From: Pleurostoma richardsiae
Taxonomy: Eukaryota > Ascomycota > Sordariomycetes > Calosphaeriales > Pleurostomataceae
DNA length: 64,000 bases
Direction: 5' to 3'
NCBI GenBank assembly: GCA_030052745.1
Contig: JANBVO010000055.1
Coordinates: 62,001-126,000 of the forward strand
Made by a program: the position numbers and the translations under genes
The notes under the pieces: model-generated
Told to the model about the DNA's origin: nothing
Database searches by the model: none
What the model saw: the letters and a program-made list of their open reading frames with translations, nothing else
In this document: piece by piece, positions 1 to 13,515 of the stretch
How positions within the stretch are numbered: the stretch's first letter is position 1
Layout of the letters: each line of letters opens with the position of its first letter

Positions 1-3000
1 GCTGTTGAACATTCTGCCACAATATGGACACTGCAAATAGCCGTAGCAATTATGCCTGTACGCGTATGCTCCATAGATTGAGTCAACTTATAGGATTCCG
101 CTTGCTCAAGACCTCGGTCAACGGATGATACCCCACGCGTCTTCTCGCATTAATATAGACACGTCGCCAGCAGTTAGCATATGGTGTTCCTCAGACTCTT
201 TGCCGGCTACATGTTCCCGCCCAAGTTGTTAACAACTTAGTCGCTCAAACTGATAGATCTCTTCACGCCGTCCACTCTCAGTATTCTTTTGTCCCACTAC
301 CAACTCAACAGTCAAGACAGGGAAATGCCGTTGCGGTTCTGAACAGACACAAATGAGTAGTCACAGTTGTGGAGCACATCGGAAGTCTCATCAACACAGC
401 CGCAGGAGGAGAGGATAGCTCGACAGTTTCTCCCACTTGTTTTGGGGCGGGGCTTTCTCGGCCAGGTGGATCTTAGATAGACGCTACACACGTTGCTTAT
501 GGGACACTACGGATGGCGTTTTGTGGAGTCATGGCTACTTGAGTAGTTCCGAAGGTTCCGGAATGAAGAATCGCTCTTCAAGGGATGAATATCCGGCACT
601 CTGACGAGTTCCCATGTCTCATAATGATGATAACCGTCAGCCCTGGGAGTTACTGCTGTCTTCTAGTCTGCCCAAATCCATCTCGGAAGTTGACCAAGGC
701 GGTAACGCAACTGAAAATGTCTTGTGGGTCCTGAAACAACCGTTGAGCCTAACTACGATGTAATCTCCGCGATGTGTGTACTATGTATGCATCTCGGCGC
801 TTGACGCAGAGACCACCCACACCGGATTAACGGAACCAAGACACGCTGCTATTACCCCTGTTAGAGACAGAAGGGTGCTGAAGCTTGCAATGTTGTGTAC
901 CTGGAGCAATAAAGTCCGTATGGCGAGTCAATTCTTGAGTGTTGGGGGACTTCCAACTCCGCGGTGTCCAGACTATCACGATCGGGTCGCTAACCAGTCA
1001 ATTGCCACTGACTGTTATATTTGGCCGTCACCATCGGATGTCTACTTTGTATGTCTTATATTAAATCTTCATAGAGCCGAAGTTATTCAGTTAGTGAGCG
1101 CCGCGAAAGTGTTTGCGGGATTTTGCAGACCCTACGGTTTTGCTTGTTTGATATAGGGTTAACAGCCGACTGACGCCGAACCCTCGAAGTGTATTGTGGT
1201 CGAATACGATAATTGTGAGTCGTATATCTAGGCTGACTGTAGCTCCCCATGGGAAGTCGGGTACAAATCTTTTGTAAAAGCATATAGATACATCTTCATT
1301 CAGTGTACTGCATGTTATCATATGGTGTGTAATTCACATCATAATGATGAAACCGTATGGGTGTCTTCTTGGTAAGCACCAGAGATGGGCCTTCAGAGTC
1401 TTGAATGTTGTTGTGTGAGGAATGAAGATTGGAAGGAGACTGATATGATTGTTTTAATATGATAGCATAATGTCTGTCCTTAACGCATGACGGGGCAGTA
1501 GGCAGCCCAAACCACGCATCCTGGCGATCAAAGATAGGTAGGCTAGCTGGGAACGACCCGGGCCCTTATCTTCGCTTCCATATAGAATATACCAGAGGAT
1601 GTAGCGTTTTTTTTGGGGGGGGAGAGGGGATTAGGAGGGGGCCGCAACTTTGACTGGAATAGGAGGTGCCCGAAGCGTAGCCAAGAAAGGGGTAGGCGAT
1701 GAAGTCGCCGACCACGCTGCCTGTCTACGCCGATCAATAAAAGCACTTGTTCAGGTTGATATGACTATAGCTATGACACCGAAATTGCTTTGCTTTCCGT
1801 TCTTAGACATGATGGCCCATGCCGACATTGGTAGAGCCATTACGTACTAATTATCTCGCGTGAATTGTACCATGAAACAGGATTAGCTTAGCTTCAGTAC
1901 TCCGTACACGTAGCTAAAGTTGGATAGCAACCCTCAGCCCCTTAGGGTAGTGACGCCTGGAACGTCCGATGGTACTCAAAATAAGGCGAAGAGCCGACTC
2001 CACTACTCGTAGAGGGTGAGGAGCGTATGCCGGGGTGCGGTTTAGTAAAACCAACAGCCGGCATCTTGATTTTACTGGTTCAGTAGACTAGCTTCGGGAG
2101 CTGGCGAGACAGTAGAACTCTCCTGGGTCGAACAAAGTTGAGCCAATGCCCACCGCGTCAGCGAGTAAGCGCTGAGCCGGTCGGGGGTCTCCATAATGCC
2201 CGCTTGGGCGTACCAAGAGATCTGATTCCTAAAAGATAGGAAGAGATGCGACTTTTCAAGCGCATCCTGGTCCTCTATGGCAGAGCGGTGAACTTTTGAT
2301 AGAGAAGGACACCATCCAAGCCTTAGACATCTGGCTACCAAGCACTTCGCCTCACCACTCGCTCGGCTGGCACACCGAGTTGCATAGAATGATCGTCTTT
2401 CCATCAAAATCTGACAATCGGTATGGACCGTCTATCGACAAAAGCTGCCTAATCAGGGAAATCATCCCGACAAGGGCGTTCTAGCAGAACCTGGGATGGT
2501 GGTAGGTGGCGGCATCCAAAAGATAGTCTGTAAGCCGGTACGTAATATATCCCGAGCACAGTCGAAACGCCATGACACTTTGTCGCGTCAAGGCAGATTT
2601 CCATTGTGTGCGGGCAAGAAACGCAGAGAGAGGGACAGGAGGCGCTGATATCATTGGATTGAGCGCTTTCGGCGACGTCGCCTTGAAGCTCGAGAGCCCC
2701 GTTCGAAGGCGCTCTAGCGTGGTTATGGTACGCTACCCGGCGGGCCCACGGAGTTCGGGGGCAGAAAGAGAGATTGCCTCATCTTTGAGCCGAAAAGGGC
2801 AGGCTTCTGGAACTATTCCGCCAAGATCGCGCGCCCAGCAACTCGCCGAGACAGCACCGAGGTTGGAATATGCGGACCTCCTGAATACCTTTCAGCTCCG
2901 GGTGCGTGGGGCTGCCCTGATGTGTAGGCCTCTCCCGCTGACAAGAATGTATTACAGTGGAGGACACGTAAGAGGTGGATTTCGGTCAGGAATTAGACTC

Positions 3001-6000
3001 GATGTCCAATAGCCTTGAGAGTCTGGGCAGTCTCAGCTTGAAGAATTTCGGCGGAGCGGAAGACGACGCGGAGGCCAAGGGCACATCAGGTAAGAACAGG
3101 AATATGTACAGTCCACCCCTGCGGAGATTTGGTTCTGCAGTAGGGCCGCCGCCACTGCGAGTGCTGGACGGAGCCTTCCCAATACCCTTATTCGTCTACC
3201 GTCAGACTTTGTGATACGCCAACCTCGGCAGCTAGGCTCTGTAGTCCACTCGGGTTGACTAGGCTCACCAAAAATAGTTAGTAACTGCCGGCAAGCAGAA
3301 AATCGGCACGACGCCTGCACTTGGCCTCGCAGGCGCTTTGCATCGGGCTGTCGGCCATGTCTGGCCGATTGCCATGTCCGGGACTGCCGGGTCGGAATAA
3401 AGAGAATGGATGTCTTCCAAGTAGGGTAGCCCGTAGGCGCGTCTGCCGGGCACGCAAGTGGTTCGTGCCGCTCTCCATGATCCCACCGTCCTTCCCTCAG
3501 GAGACTTTCTCAAGGCAGTCAATGATAGATAGGAAATAGCCAGCTACATACTAGGGGCGGCCATAAGCGCAGTAGCCGTGAAAGCATTTTGTGCTTCTGG
3601 CTCTAGCACAAAGAGACTCAGCGTTGTTTGCTGCGCTGTCTACCTAGGTGTTGCTGGGCCGGAGCTGCTCTTTGCTTCGTATCGTATTTTCACCGACGGC
3701 CACTAGCTTGTAGACTATGTATGACAGGCAACATGGGTACTTGGGGTTTGCCCTTCCGTCAGCGACTATCTAACTTTCAGGCTGGCATGCATTTTGCCCT
3801 ACAAAACGCATGGTCTAAGCCCCTCGGTGCCAGTTTCCTGAACTGTGAGTGGTCGTTTTACGAAAGAAGGCAAAAAGCTTGTCTGCTCGTGAAAAATCCG
3901 GGTTTCATCTCATATTCTCTGTAATGTCTGCGTAATCGGACAGCTACTGCGCTGGAAGGATAGAAAACCAGCGCGGTCGACCGCTATCGCTGTCAGCCGT
4001 GTGCGGACTGACACGCATGCTGTTCCGCCCAACGTAAGGGGGGATCAATCAATCAGGTGCTGCTGACCTACTGTCACGCAGAGGTGCCACAGGCCCAGAA
4101 CTCTCCTATCACCGCCCGCTGTCTGATTCTCGGTGTCTTACGTCCCCTGCAAGTAGCCGAAATAGGGAGGGTGCCGGCGTCTCAAAACCGGTTGGCGCCC
4201 AAAGTTCAGCCCTGTAGGGACGTAGAGGCTCCTCGTGTCATCGGAACATCGAAACCAACCGACGGCGCTAAATGGGGGATCGGCACGCAACGCGCAATTC
4301 CCCGTTCTGATCGGATGACCTCCCTCATTTGAAGCGTCTGTCGTACCCCTCAAAAGCTGTGGTATCTCCACGCTCATGACCACGCTGTGGTGATCTTGTG
4401 GTGTAGAGCTGCCGTGAATTGTCTCACCAGCAACCTCCCGTCTTCAGACTACCGGTCGGGTCTCGTGTGGTACCGGTCAGCAAGGGCTGAGAGCTGGGTG
4501 ATCAGGAAAGCGTGCTGCACGGTGATGAGGGATGATGTGCAAGCCGTGAAAAATCTTGGCATTGGAGGTATGAAGCAGAATGGTGTGCGGTCAGACCGTC
4601 GACTGGGCCCAAAGATGATGTGTAGCACTCGAGTACCCGTCATCTCTCTCTACACCACGCCTACAGAGAGAATCATCTTTCAGCCATCATAAGGGCATAG
4701 CTCTTTGGCCATGGTGACTACTAGACCCAGCTCGGCTCGAGGTAGCAGAAAGGAGGGAAATCATGTGTAAGATTCCCTGCCGTCCATAGAGCCTCACACC
4801 CGTAGCTCCTCGCTCTTGGAAAGCTGGCAGACAGAATGATGCATCACACTGACAACGATTCCATAACTACCGTGAAGGAAGGGCATGGTGCTGTGCTGGA
4901 CAGGTTGATGCCTACTATCGAAGGGTCAGGGCTATTACTTAGCTGTAGCTGCAGGAAAGTCCCGTGCGCCTACCCGCCTTCAAGGTCGTGGCCGACATAT
5001 GAAATCTCTTCACAAAAATTTACTACAAGAAATTTCAGGCCTCGAGATGTGGCGTGGCAGACTATGAAGGGGAGACTTGGCCACGGTGGAAGACGTGAAA
5101 GCGAAACCGGACGGAGAGGCTCGAAAGTTGTGACCCAGGAAGGCAAGGCTCTGCCCAACGGGGTGAGATCTTTCGAGCACGAATACGGAAACATTCGAGA
5201 AGACAACATCAAGCCTTCTAGCTTTTACGACAACGTGGATAACCTGATCGGCAGCGGCCGTCGATTGGCGACAGCGGATCAAGCCCTCCCTTACGGGCGC
5301 TAGTCATTGAATCCCTTCCTCGTGGACGCTATACCCCTATAGGTGCAACATTCTCGAGCTGCAGCTCGATAGGCACCGATCAGGGGGTGGCGACAAAGTA
5401 TGCCACGAGATCTGTCGCGGTCAAGAGGGCTCGTACATCGAGGCTACACTTTTGCCCAGGTCAAAGTTCCAATCCTCATATATCTTAGAAAGGACTAAAC
5501 GACATAGGAAGCGGCCTGTTCGACTCGGATTTCCTCCTTCGAGAAAATCTCAGATTATCGGACAGCAGTCAAATGAGGGAAGAGGAAGGCGAAGAGTCCT
5601 AACAGCCAAGGACTTGCTGGCCTGCACCGATCGGCCTCGTACTGTTGAGCATCTGTGAGATAACATCGTCTAACTGTACGCGACTTCATTCCTGTAGACA
5701 TTTTAAGCTGGGTGGGCCGGCCCTACTGTTCTTTTAGAGACGGCAGGGAAGGCGCGAGCGCTGCCTGGACGGTCGTAGTTTAGCTCTTGAAGTCGGCGGG
5801 CGCTGGCTGCAAGAAGAGACGAGGAGAACGTGAGACCCTTAGCCACGCAGGGATCGCAGGGAAGCGCACGTGTCCCGGCTCCAATGCGGGCGGGCGGTAG
5901 AGGTAAAGGGTTAGGCGAAGATTGCCCAGCCGAAGCGACATGTCACCTGGCACCGCATCCAAATTGTTCCATCATATAGCCTACTACATAGGGTGAGCAG

Positions 6001-7895
6001 CTATAGCGCGGGCAGATAGATGTCTTTGAGCGATGCTCTCCTCCCTTCCCCAAGTCGATCTGCAGAGATACCGTGGACGGTCGGACCTGTTACTCGCCAG
6101 GTCACTAAACTCAACCACAACTCTTGAATCATTGTGTATTCCGTACTCTACGCATACCTTACTAAGCCCCGGAGCGAAGAAGTGCCCTGGTGTCACCGTC
6201 TCTGTCGTGCGACAAGACTCTTGGTTCGGCCGCCTCCCTCGAGTTGCCTAGCAATGGTAAAGCGATGTTGAAGTGGCTGTCTTTTCCTCAGCAGCTTGTA
6301 CACATGTATCCATAGATAGGCTATAGATGGCGAATTCAGAATACGGACTCATATGTGGACGATCTTGGAATTGTGTACGGATTACACCTCTTCGAGACGC
6401 TTATGTTCGACTGGCCATTAAAGAGGCTCGAAATGGTTAGCCACAGGGGCGCTGCGGGAAGCTCTAGGAAGGCAGCTGGCTACGTCTAGACGCCTGATCG
6501 CGCACCATGAGTTCTGGAACCCCCGCCATGTCGGTTGGTCCATGCTTGTCCTTGTTACGCGTCTTTCTTGGGGCTGTTCTGCTCAATTTAAGTACAAGGC
6601 GAAATTAGACTCCTAGAGGACCTGATGAGGATGAGAATCCTTGTTGTTTTCCAGTTCGTGCAGCTGGTAAGGCTGCTGGGATGGGACGGACACTCGAGAC
6701 TTGGCAAGAGGCCTCCGTGCTAAAAATCCGTCTGAGGATCCTTCATCCCTCGGCACTGACTCGCCGCGTCAATTGTCTGGAGGACTTGCCTAACACTGAC
6801 GATTTCTGTACCAGCAAGGTACCGCGGAATACGACGTGACGATCAGGGCATGTAGCCCTGACCCGTCCTTGAAGTGACATCAAAGGTGCATGGGTACTGT
6901 CGTGCCGACGCGACTGGCGACCTGCGGCAGCTTGTTGTGCGAGCTTCTGCATGGCTGGGGCTGCATCCAGCAGGAGTAGTTACGGGGTACGCGCCGGGAG
7001 AACCGGCGACTTGTGGGCCTACCACCCTGTGGAAAGGAGTCGTCCCCAAAGCCCCGCCACGTCAGAGGGGCGCTCGACAGCCCAAAAAGTGAGCGTGTTC
7101 AACTTACCGGTGTGAACCACACAGGACACATATAAGTAGGACCTTGACAGCTTACAAAGGGAATTGGTTATACAGATTTTCAGGAGCAAAGACCTGCCGC
7201 AGCTGTAAAAAGCCAGAGGAAAGGGCGCTGGGGGCTGTCACATTTCGGCGGGAGCCTTTGACCTGATCGGCAACGGAGACAGCACCTTACTTTCATAATA
7301 ATGCACCCCCATTGTCTCTCACAGACCGGCGTCTAGGTTGTTTCGGTCCGTTAGGATGGAGTGGCGTCTCCGATTTCTCTGCCCTGCGGCCTGCTTACGT
7401 CCTATCAGTGAGTGTGTATCGATGTCTTGGGCGCGAGCGACTCTTAATCCTGAATTAGCGGAGATGAGCAGGGGAGAGATGAGCCCTGAAAAGAGGGTCT
7501 AACGTTAGTGGTCCAACAGTCCCGATGGCCGATGTGACCCCCTTGACTGTCGAACTTGGCACCTTCGTCCCAACCAGGCTGCTAGGCTGCAGGATATTAA
7601 GCAACGGTGACTACTGCCGAGGGCGATGATTCATCTTTTCAGCGGGTATCCCACGGCAGGAGGACGCGGTCAAGATGTGTGGGGTGTGAGTATAACGACG
7701 GATCGCTTGTTCCGGCCTGCTTTCGTGCTTCGCTTGGATCGGTGGCTGGCGGTGGGTAGAAAGTGCTGCCGATGTGCTAGCAGGCGGCACGTAGCACGCA
7801 GGTGACACCCTGCGCGCTGCTGGACAAAATCGCCAAGGCACCGCTCTCATGGCGGTGACTGATAGCCTCCGGAGTGTATGTCTACTTGAGAGGAT

Positions 7896-7919
7896 ATGAT
7901 GATGATAATGATGATGATG
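7896..7919. repeat. GAT/ATG trinucleotide microsatellite
   Basis: An imperfect run of eight ATG/ATA triplets lies in the gene-poor left part. No reading frame around it looks coding. Confidence 0.85.
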
Positions 7920-9275
7920 TATTCTTCATGATGACTGACCGTCGATGCAGAGTCAAGGACCTTGATACGTATCCAGCTTGTTAGGGCGCGTTATATTCTT
8001 GGGACGGGTGCTAACGCTACCGCGCCTCTGCTAATTCCCATTTGCTCTTGTGGCTACCCATCCAGCCATCATATATTACATGTGACAAGAACCTCTCTAT
8101 CGGGTCGACTCGACGAATAGCTACGGCTGGCCGGGTCATGATGCAGCAGGGTGCTTATGCAAGGCAGGTTGTGGCGATCGGCAGTGGACTGGTCAAGTTT
8201 GACGAACTCGCCGCCGAATACCATTCTCTTGTGCCGACAGGTCAACCCTTTTGGCTTGTCTTAACGCCGATGAATTAAGTGGACCTGCACGCGATGACTG
8301 GCGGAGATTTCCCCCCTTCGAGCTTGTGACTCGATGGTAGGGCTGACTCGCACACATCCTTTGCGAGATTGAGATACCAACATGCGTTCGTCGTCTGCCT
8401 TGGGGCAGATTTGCTCTGGTGTTTCATCCAGCCATTATTGTTTATCTCTTTAGTCGATAAGATCTACTCTATTTGTGGACGCTGACCGGACTGTTGGTGC
8501 CGGGTCCCCAGCGAGACGTTAAGCTTTGCCCTTCTGGAGCCCTCGGACTCAACTCGGTAAGGCTACGGCGCGGCGCTGGAGTAGCCTTATGGCTGTGAAA
8601 CGGCCCCCAAAAAGAGTCACCAGTGGTCACAGTTTACAGGGAACTGCGCAGGGTTTCTGGGGCCTCTCGGAGTAGAATTTGTCACTCAAGAATAGGCATG
8701 AGTGCTAGCCCGCTTTGAACCACGATATGAAGTTTAGGATAACTTGCTTCATATGGGGCGGCCAGATGTTGTTATGCTGGCCGCCAAGATCTCTGTCAGA
8801 CATGCCCAGGACGAAAGGACACTCGTTTATGGTGGGTGGGAGATAGCGATCATAGTGAACGTGATTTTTAATGTACTGTACTGTGCACAACATCGAGGAT
8901 GGAGAAAGTAAGAAATGCTGCTGCCTGCGGAAGACCAACAGCCGCGCTTCTACTGCTCCATTTGGATGCACCCGTGCCGCAATCCCTCTCTTCCCCGTCG
9001 TCTGGATGGGGCATGTAGTGCGCCGAGCTAGCCTAGATCTTATCTACCACTGAAATGCAGGCCACCATGCAAGGAACGCAGGACATGGAGACTATCCACC
9101 TTGGCCTTTTGGGGGTGGCCGTAGAGTATATAAAAAGAAAATGTATCGCTATGAAAAGAGCGCTGTGGGATCTAGAACATGTATGGTTAGCAGAAGCTCC
9201 TTGGTTGATTTGGCGGAGTGCCAGCATCACTCGCAGTGCCTTCGCTCCTCGTGACATGGATTGCCTGCAGGGCTG

Positions 9276-9314
9276 AAGGCCACCCTTGCCGGAAAGCTTC
9301 CAAGGGTGGGCCTT
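9276..9314. repeat. Inverted repeat (hairpin) around an AAGCTT core
   Basis: The left arm at 9276-9288 and the right arm at 9301-9314 are complementary over 13 positions, with one bulged G in the right arm. The 12-base loop contains GGAAAGCTTC. A 19-base piece of this hairpin (9286-9304) occurs again at 33860-33878. The hairpin could be a small MITE-like remnant or a terminator-like fold, but no flanking duplication was found. Confidence 0.6.
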
Positions 9315-10803
9315 AGACTTCGCAGGGCGACAGGGTCAATGAGGCGTGGTGTCGTTGACTGCACCTGTAGTGAGTGACGTACATACAACGGCTCGATCGA
9401 TGGTGCCCCATGACTTGGCGGGACGAAGTTGGCTCGCAGTGGTTCGGATGGGCTAAAGAGGACGGCACCCGGCAATACGTTCTCTGTTCACTCAAGCATG
9501 AAGCTATCGCTATTCCTTAGCTAGACCAGAAATCAGAGAAGAGAGTCTGATAGGCACCAAATATTCCGTACACACTGTGATACTCCGTCAGCAAGCCAAG
9601 GAGAGTGTCGGTGGTGTGCATAGATCGCGTGGGCCGTAAAAGGCAACTCTCGCCGGGACGACAGGGGACGGCCGTCGTCGTGCTGCTTGCTCGTCAAATT
9701 TCGTGGCCCCCATTCCGCCCGCAAAGAGGGTTTCAGAATGGCATTGTTTGTTGGCGAGCGAGACCTGTGGCTTATGCTGTGCAACCAGGCGTCTGTCGGA
9801 TAGGTACGGAGGAGCTTGGTTCAGCCAACGGGACGGCGGGGGCGTGAGGATGATCACGCCGTTGGAGGGCAGTATGTTGTACGTAGTCCGTACAACGGAA
9901 CAAACAGACTTGCACATGTGCAGGATCTGCATACAGCAATGCGGCTTCCAGGCCTTTCAGAAGCGCACGCAACTACCTAGGTGCCTTGCCTGCTATGTTG
10001 TCTCTGCCGTGTTTCCGCGCTAGATTCCGCAGTCTTGCGTCCGGTCCCTGCAAATGGCTGACAAGGATGGATACGCGGAAACGGTAGGGCTGGCAGGTCG
10101 CCTGGTCGCTTCGGCAAGTGTACCTGCGGAGTACCCCGTACTGTGTCCGCACTGGGCAGACGAAACCCTTCGGATGAGCAGGGCCAGGCACCAGACCGAC
10201 TACAGTATATTGAAGTCGGTCTCAAGGCCGGTGCCTACCTAGATACAGCGCATCTTAGCTTGGCTGACTTCTGCCAAGTGTTGAAACGTGGAAGAAGTAC
10301 CTAACTACTTGCTTACAGTATCCGTAAACAAGCAAGACGGGGCAGCTGGGTTGGAGAGCCGCCGCGGACTCGGACCGTCATGAGTGGGAACGCCTTTGAC
10401 AGTAGGGCAGCCCAGGCCAACAAATGCCTTAGGACCACGCCCAGGCGTCAAGAGCAGCGAAAGCTGCGCGAAGGTAGGTCCGTCCCCTTCCTCTGCCCTA
10501 TCCGCACGCTAATGTACTGTACGGAAGTAACGTACAGTTGGTGGACGTATGTATAGTGCAAGTGACAGTGTCAGGGGCCATACGGAGTAGCCCAAGTGTT
10601 GGTTGGTATCCACTTCGGCATACTGATTCGCGTCGCACTTCCGTACCAACATGCGTACTTTTTGTACCGCTCTGAGGCGGCACGAAGCCGGCTAACGCCA
10701 ACTTCTCTTGTAGCTCCTCGTAATGCAATGCCTTGGGTACCTTTGGGCGTTGAACCGCCCGATCGCACTGAGTGGCACCGATCTGCCCGCCTTCTTGAGG
10801 GCT

Positions 10804-11900
10804 AGAGGAGGTACCTTGCCTATCTAGCCAGCCAGCCAGCCAGCCAGCCAGCCGGCTACACTGGCTGACTGGCTACCTACCTACCTTACGTGCGCATAAA
10901 TTCCCTGCTTATTGCGCACATGTTCAGTCTCGTGGTCCGATGATAATGTAAATCCGTACGTATGAAGGGTTGGGTGGTTGGGTCGTTACCTTGGCACTCA
11001 GGGCACCCTATGGATTGTCTACCTAGGACCCGGTGATAAGTACTCCACGCACCTTGCACAGACAAAAGTCGACTGGGCGTACCCGATACGAACCGGAGCG
11101 GGTGACGCTGGTCTTGCCTGAATCGACCCTTGCCAGCTGGCCCCTGTCGATTTCCGCGCGCTACTGCTCTCATGGATGCGCCATCGTCGCAAGTGCGGAA
11201 AGCCTCCACATTCTGTCAGTGGCAGGTACCTTTACTACACACCAAGTGCACCGAGTACATACACGCGCTAGGGCGGGAGGGCAAAACCCCTACAGAGTCT
11301 CCACTTTCTCCCAGCAGGGCTGGGCTGAAAGGAACCAGGGACAGGGACGGTAAAGGGGGAGGTAACATCGGTAACATATGGGGCGAACACCAAACGAGCA
11401 AGGCACGGTAAGGTAAAAGACATAGTATCTTGCCGACGTGACCCAAGTACCTACCTTACCTTGCTAACTACCTTACCTACCTACCTTAGGTATCTTGCCT
11501 AATACCTAACTGACCAACCTACCTACCAGCCCTACCTACCTACCCCCTAGGTAGGATCATGAAAGCCGGCAGGAAACAGGGAAGTCAGGCGACGATGATA
11601 GGCAGTGCCTAGGAAGGGTAGAACTAACGTACCTACCCACCCCGACCTACACAACCAACGTGGCGTGGATCACTGAGGTACCTAGCCTGACTGTAACGGG
11701 AACGGGCGGAGGACGGTAACAACAAGGACCCCGAAGTTGCCTGGAAGGAGACTGAGCGACATTGCGTGCTCGGTACAGTGCCTACCTGGTACCTACCTAC
11801 CCAGGTACGCAGCTGCACTACCTGCTCAAGTACCCAAGGCGGGTAGAGTAGGTACCTGGGCGGGTATCCCCCCGCTGTACCTACCATGTCCCGACAAGGG
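10804..11900. repeat. Cluster of tetranucleotide repeats (AGCC)n and TACC/GGTA
   Basis: Seven perfect AGCC units lie at 10826-10853, followed at once by TACC units. Further clusters of TACC, CCTA and their complement GGTA occur at about 11,447-11,560, 11,625-11,690 and 11,780-11,890, many forming GGTACC or CCTAGGTA palindromes. Such motifs are common in spacers of some Sordariomycetes. A smaller example is near 27,340. No gene can be supported inside this block. Confidence 0.7.
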
Positions 11901-11999
11901 GATGCCTCCCCCCTGCTCCCCTGCGATTCCGTGCTCCTTCCCGAGGTTCTTCTCCCCCTCCTTGCCCAGTATCGACTAGAGGATGTTGTTTGAAAGATA

Positions 12000-13515
12000 A
12001 CCGTACGAGCCACGGGCGACCTACCGTCATTTCCTCCCTCTAGGTACACACGTTGGTGCGTCCCCATGCCTCACCTCTGCCTGCGTCCGATCAGGTCTCT
12101 CCTTGAAAGCAAATGAGAGATTATTAAATCCGTTGGCTGTGCCACCCCCGCGCAGTGGTGACCTCGAACGCACGCAATTGTTTCTTCTGGTCCTCTCGAC
12201 GACGCCGACGCCGACGCCGACGCCTGACTGCCCCGTCATTCTTCCCCGGCTCTCGCTGTCTGAAACAAAACCGCCGTTGCGCCTGGCCGCCCGACGCCGA
12301 CGTGTGAAGACGCCTTCCCGTCCTGTCGGCGCTAGGTGCTGCTGTGACCTCCTCGTAAGGCGGTGGCCCGACCACAACCAAAGGCGTCGCGCCCCTCCCC
12401 AGACAAACGTACTGGACACACACGCACGGAGCGCCCTCAGCTGCCTCGGCAAAGGCAAATAACTAAGAGGGGCCGCCTTTCCTGCTGGCTGTTGGCTGGT
12501 GTGCTTGGGCATTTCACCGCTCTGCACTACACTAGGTACACTACACTAGGCGGTTTAGTCGCAACTTGGCGGGCCCCCAGCACCCAGGAACCGACTTGGT
12601 GGCCTTCATCCCGCGACAACCTCATTGAGGGCAAGGAAGACCCCTCACAGACTACTGTTAGCTTCGGTGGCCCTAGTCCAGCGCCCCGTCACCTTGGACG
12701 CCAGCGGTCCTGTCCTGGTCCCCGGATCTGGTTGTGTGATCCCTCCCTCTCCATGGGTCTCCCTCTCCCTCTAGTTACCCATTCCGTCTCCGTTCCGTCC
12801 AATGAGGACTGCCCGGTCACAGCTTCCACAGCCCCCTTCACCGTCTGCTGTAGTTACGTACATACGCAACACCCACCATCGCCGCCGTCGCCGCCAACAT
12901 CTGGTCCCTCGTCAGCTTTCCCCTTTTCAGCACGTCTTCCACCTTGTCTGCCTTTTCCGGCTTCGGCGAGTGGTCTCTTCTGCCCGCGTCATTCTGGTTG
13001 CAGGCTCTCTTCTCTGCTGTCCTGCATGACCGACCTTCTACTCCAGGATCTGTCCTCTAGGTCTTCTTCCTATTACATCCCAAGCAGAACATCGACAGAG
13101 GCCATCGGACCTGACGCCGCCACAGCTAGAAGCAAAATCACTCGTTAAGCAGACGCTATTATTTTTATAATCTCCCGAGCCTACAGCAAGCAGACCCCTA
13201 AACTCGAAAAGACATTAACAGTGTCTCCTACTTCACACGTCACCGGCCGGCTGATTGATCGACTGGATTGGGCGGCGGCTGCACGGGCTCAGCTGCACCT
13301 GTTTTGCCTGTCGTGTGGCAAGGCTTAAAACTAGCGAACTACCCGCCCGTTCTCCGTCCTAGTCCTCCTCAGCTGCCGTCGACCTCCCCTTTCTTCCTTC
13401 ACCTTCCGAGTGCCTGCGCATACGAAAAGCAAATTCCCGCCCCCACACGAGCCATCTCCTCTATTCTAACCCCTAACCGGCGCGCGATCGTCAACTCGGC
13501 CCAGTCCATTCGACA
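12000..13515 (+). promoter_or_regulatory. CT-rich upstream region of the zinc-finger gene
   Basis: This stretch has strong C/T bias on the plus strand, increasing towards the ATG at 13516, which is typical of fungal promoters and 5' leaders. It contains a four-unit GACGCC repeat (12201-12224). Long overlapping frames on both strands, including one of 261 codons at 12,363-13,148, come from the biased composition and are not believed to be genes. No clear TATA box was assigned. Confidence 0.45.
12201..12224. repeat. (GACGCC)4 hexanucleotide repeat
   Basis: Four perfect GACGCC units lie in the upstream region of the zinc-finger gene. Confidence 0.85.

Larger units (their letters stand above)
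1..10800. other. Gene-poor stretch with no supportable gene
   Basis: No open frame here exceeds about 155 codons, none resembles a protein family I know, and I could not link neighbouring short frames through convincing splice sites. Base composition looks more even than in the GC-rich gene region to the right. Small isolated signals are a GAT/ATG microsatellite near 7.9 kb, an inverted repeat near 9.3 kb, a mixed T8/G9 homopolymer run near 1,610-1,622 and TATA-like strings such as the one near 9,127, which has no credible gene behind it. It may be decayed repeat DNA, but I see no recognisable transposon protein, terminal repeat or target-site duplication. Confidence 0.6.

Noticed and set aside
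12363-13148. 261-codon plus-strand frame upstream of the zinc-finger gene
   Set aside because: C/T-biased leader sequence inflates open frames here on both strands. No domain, and it precedes a well-supported gene.
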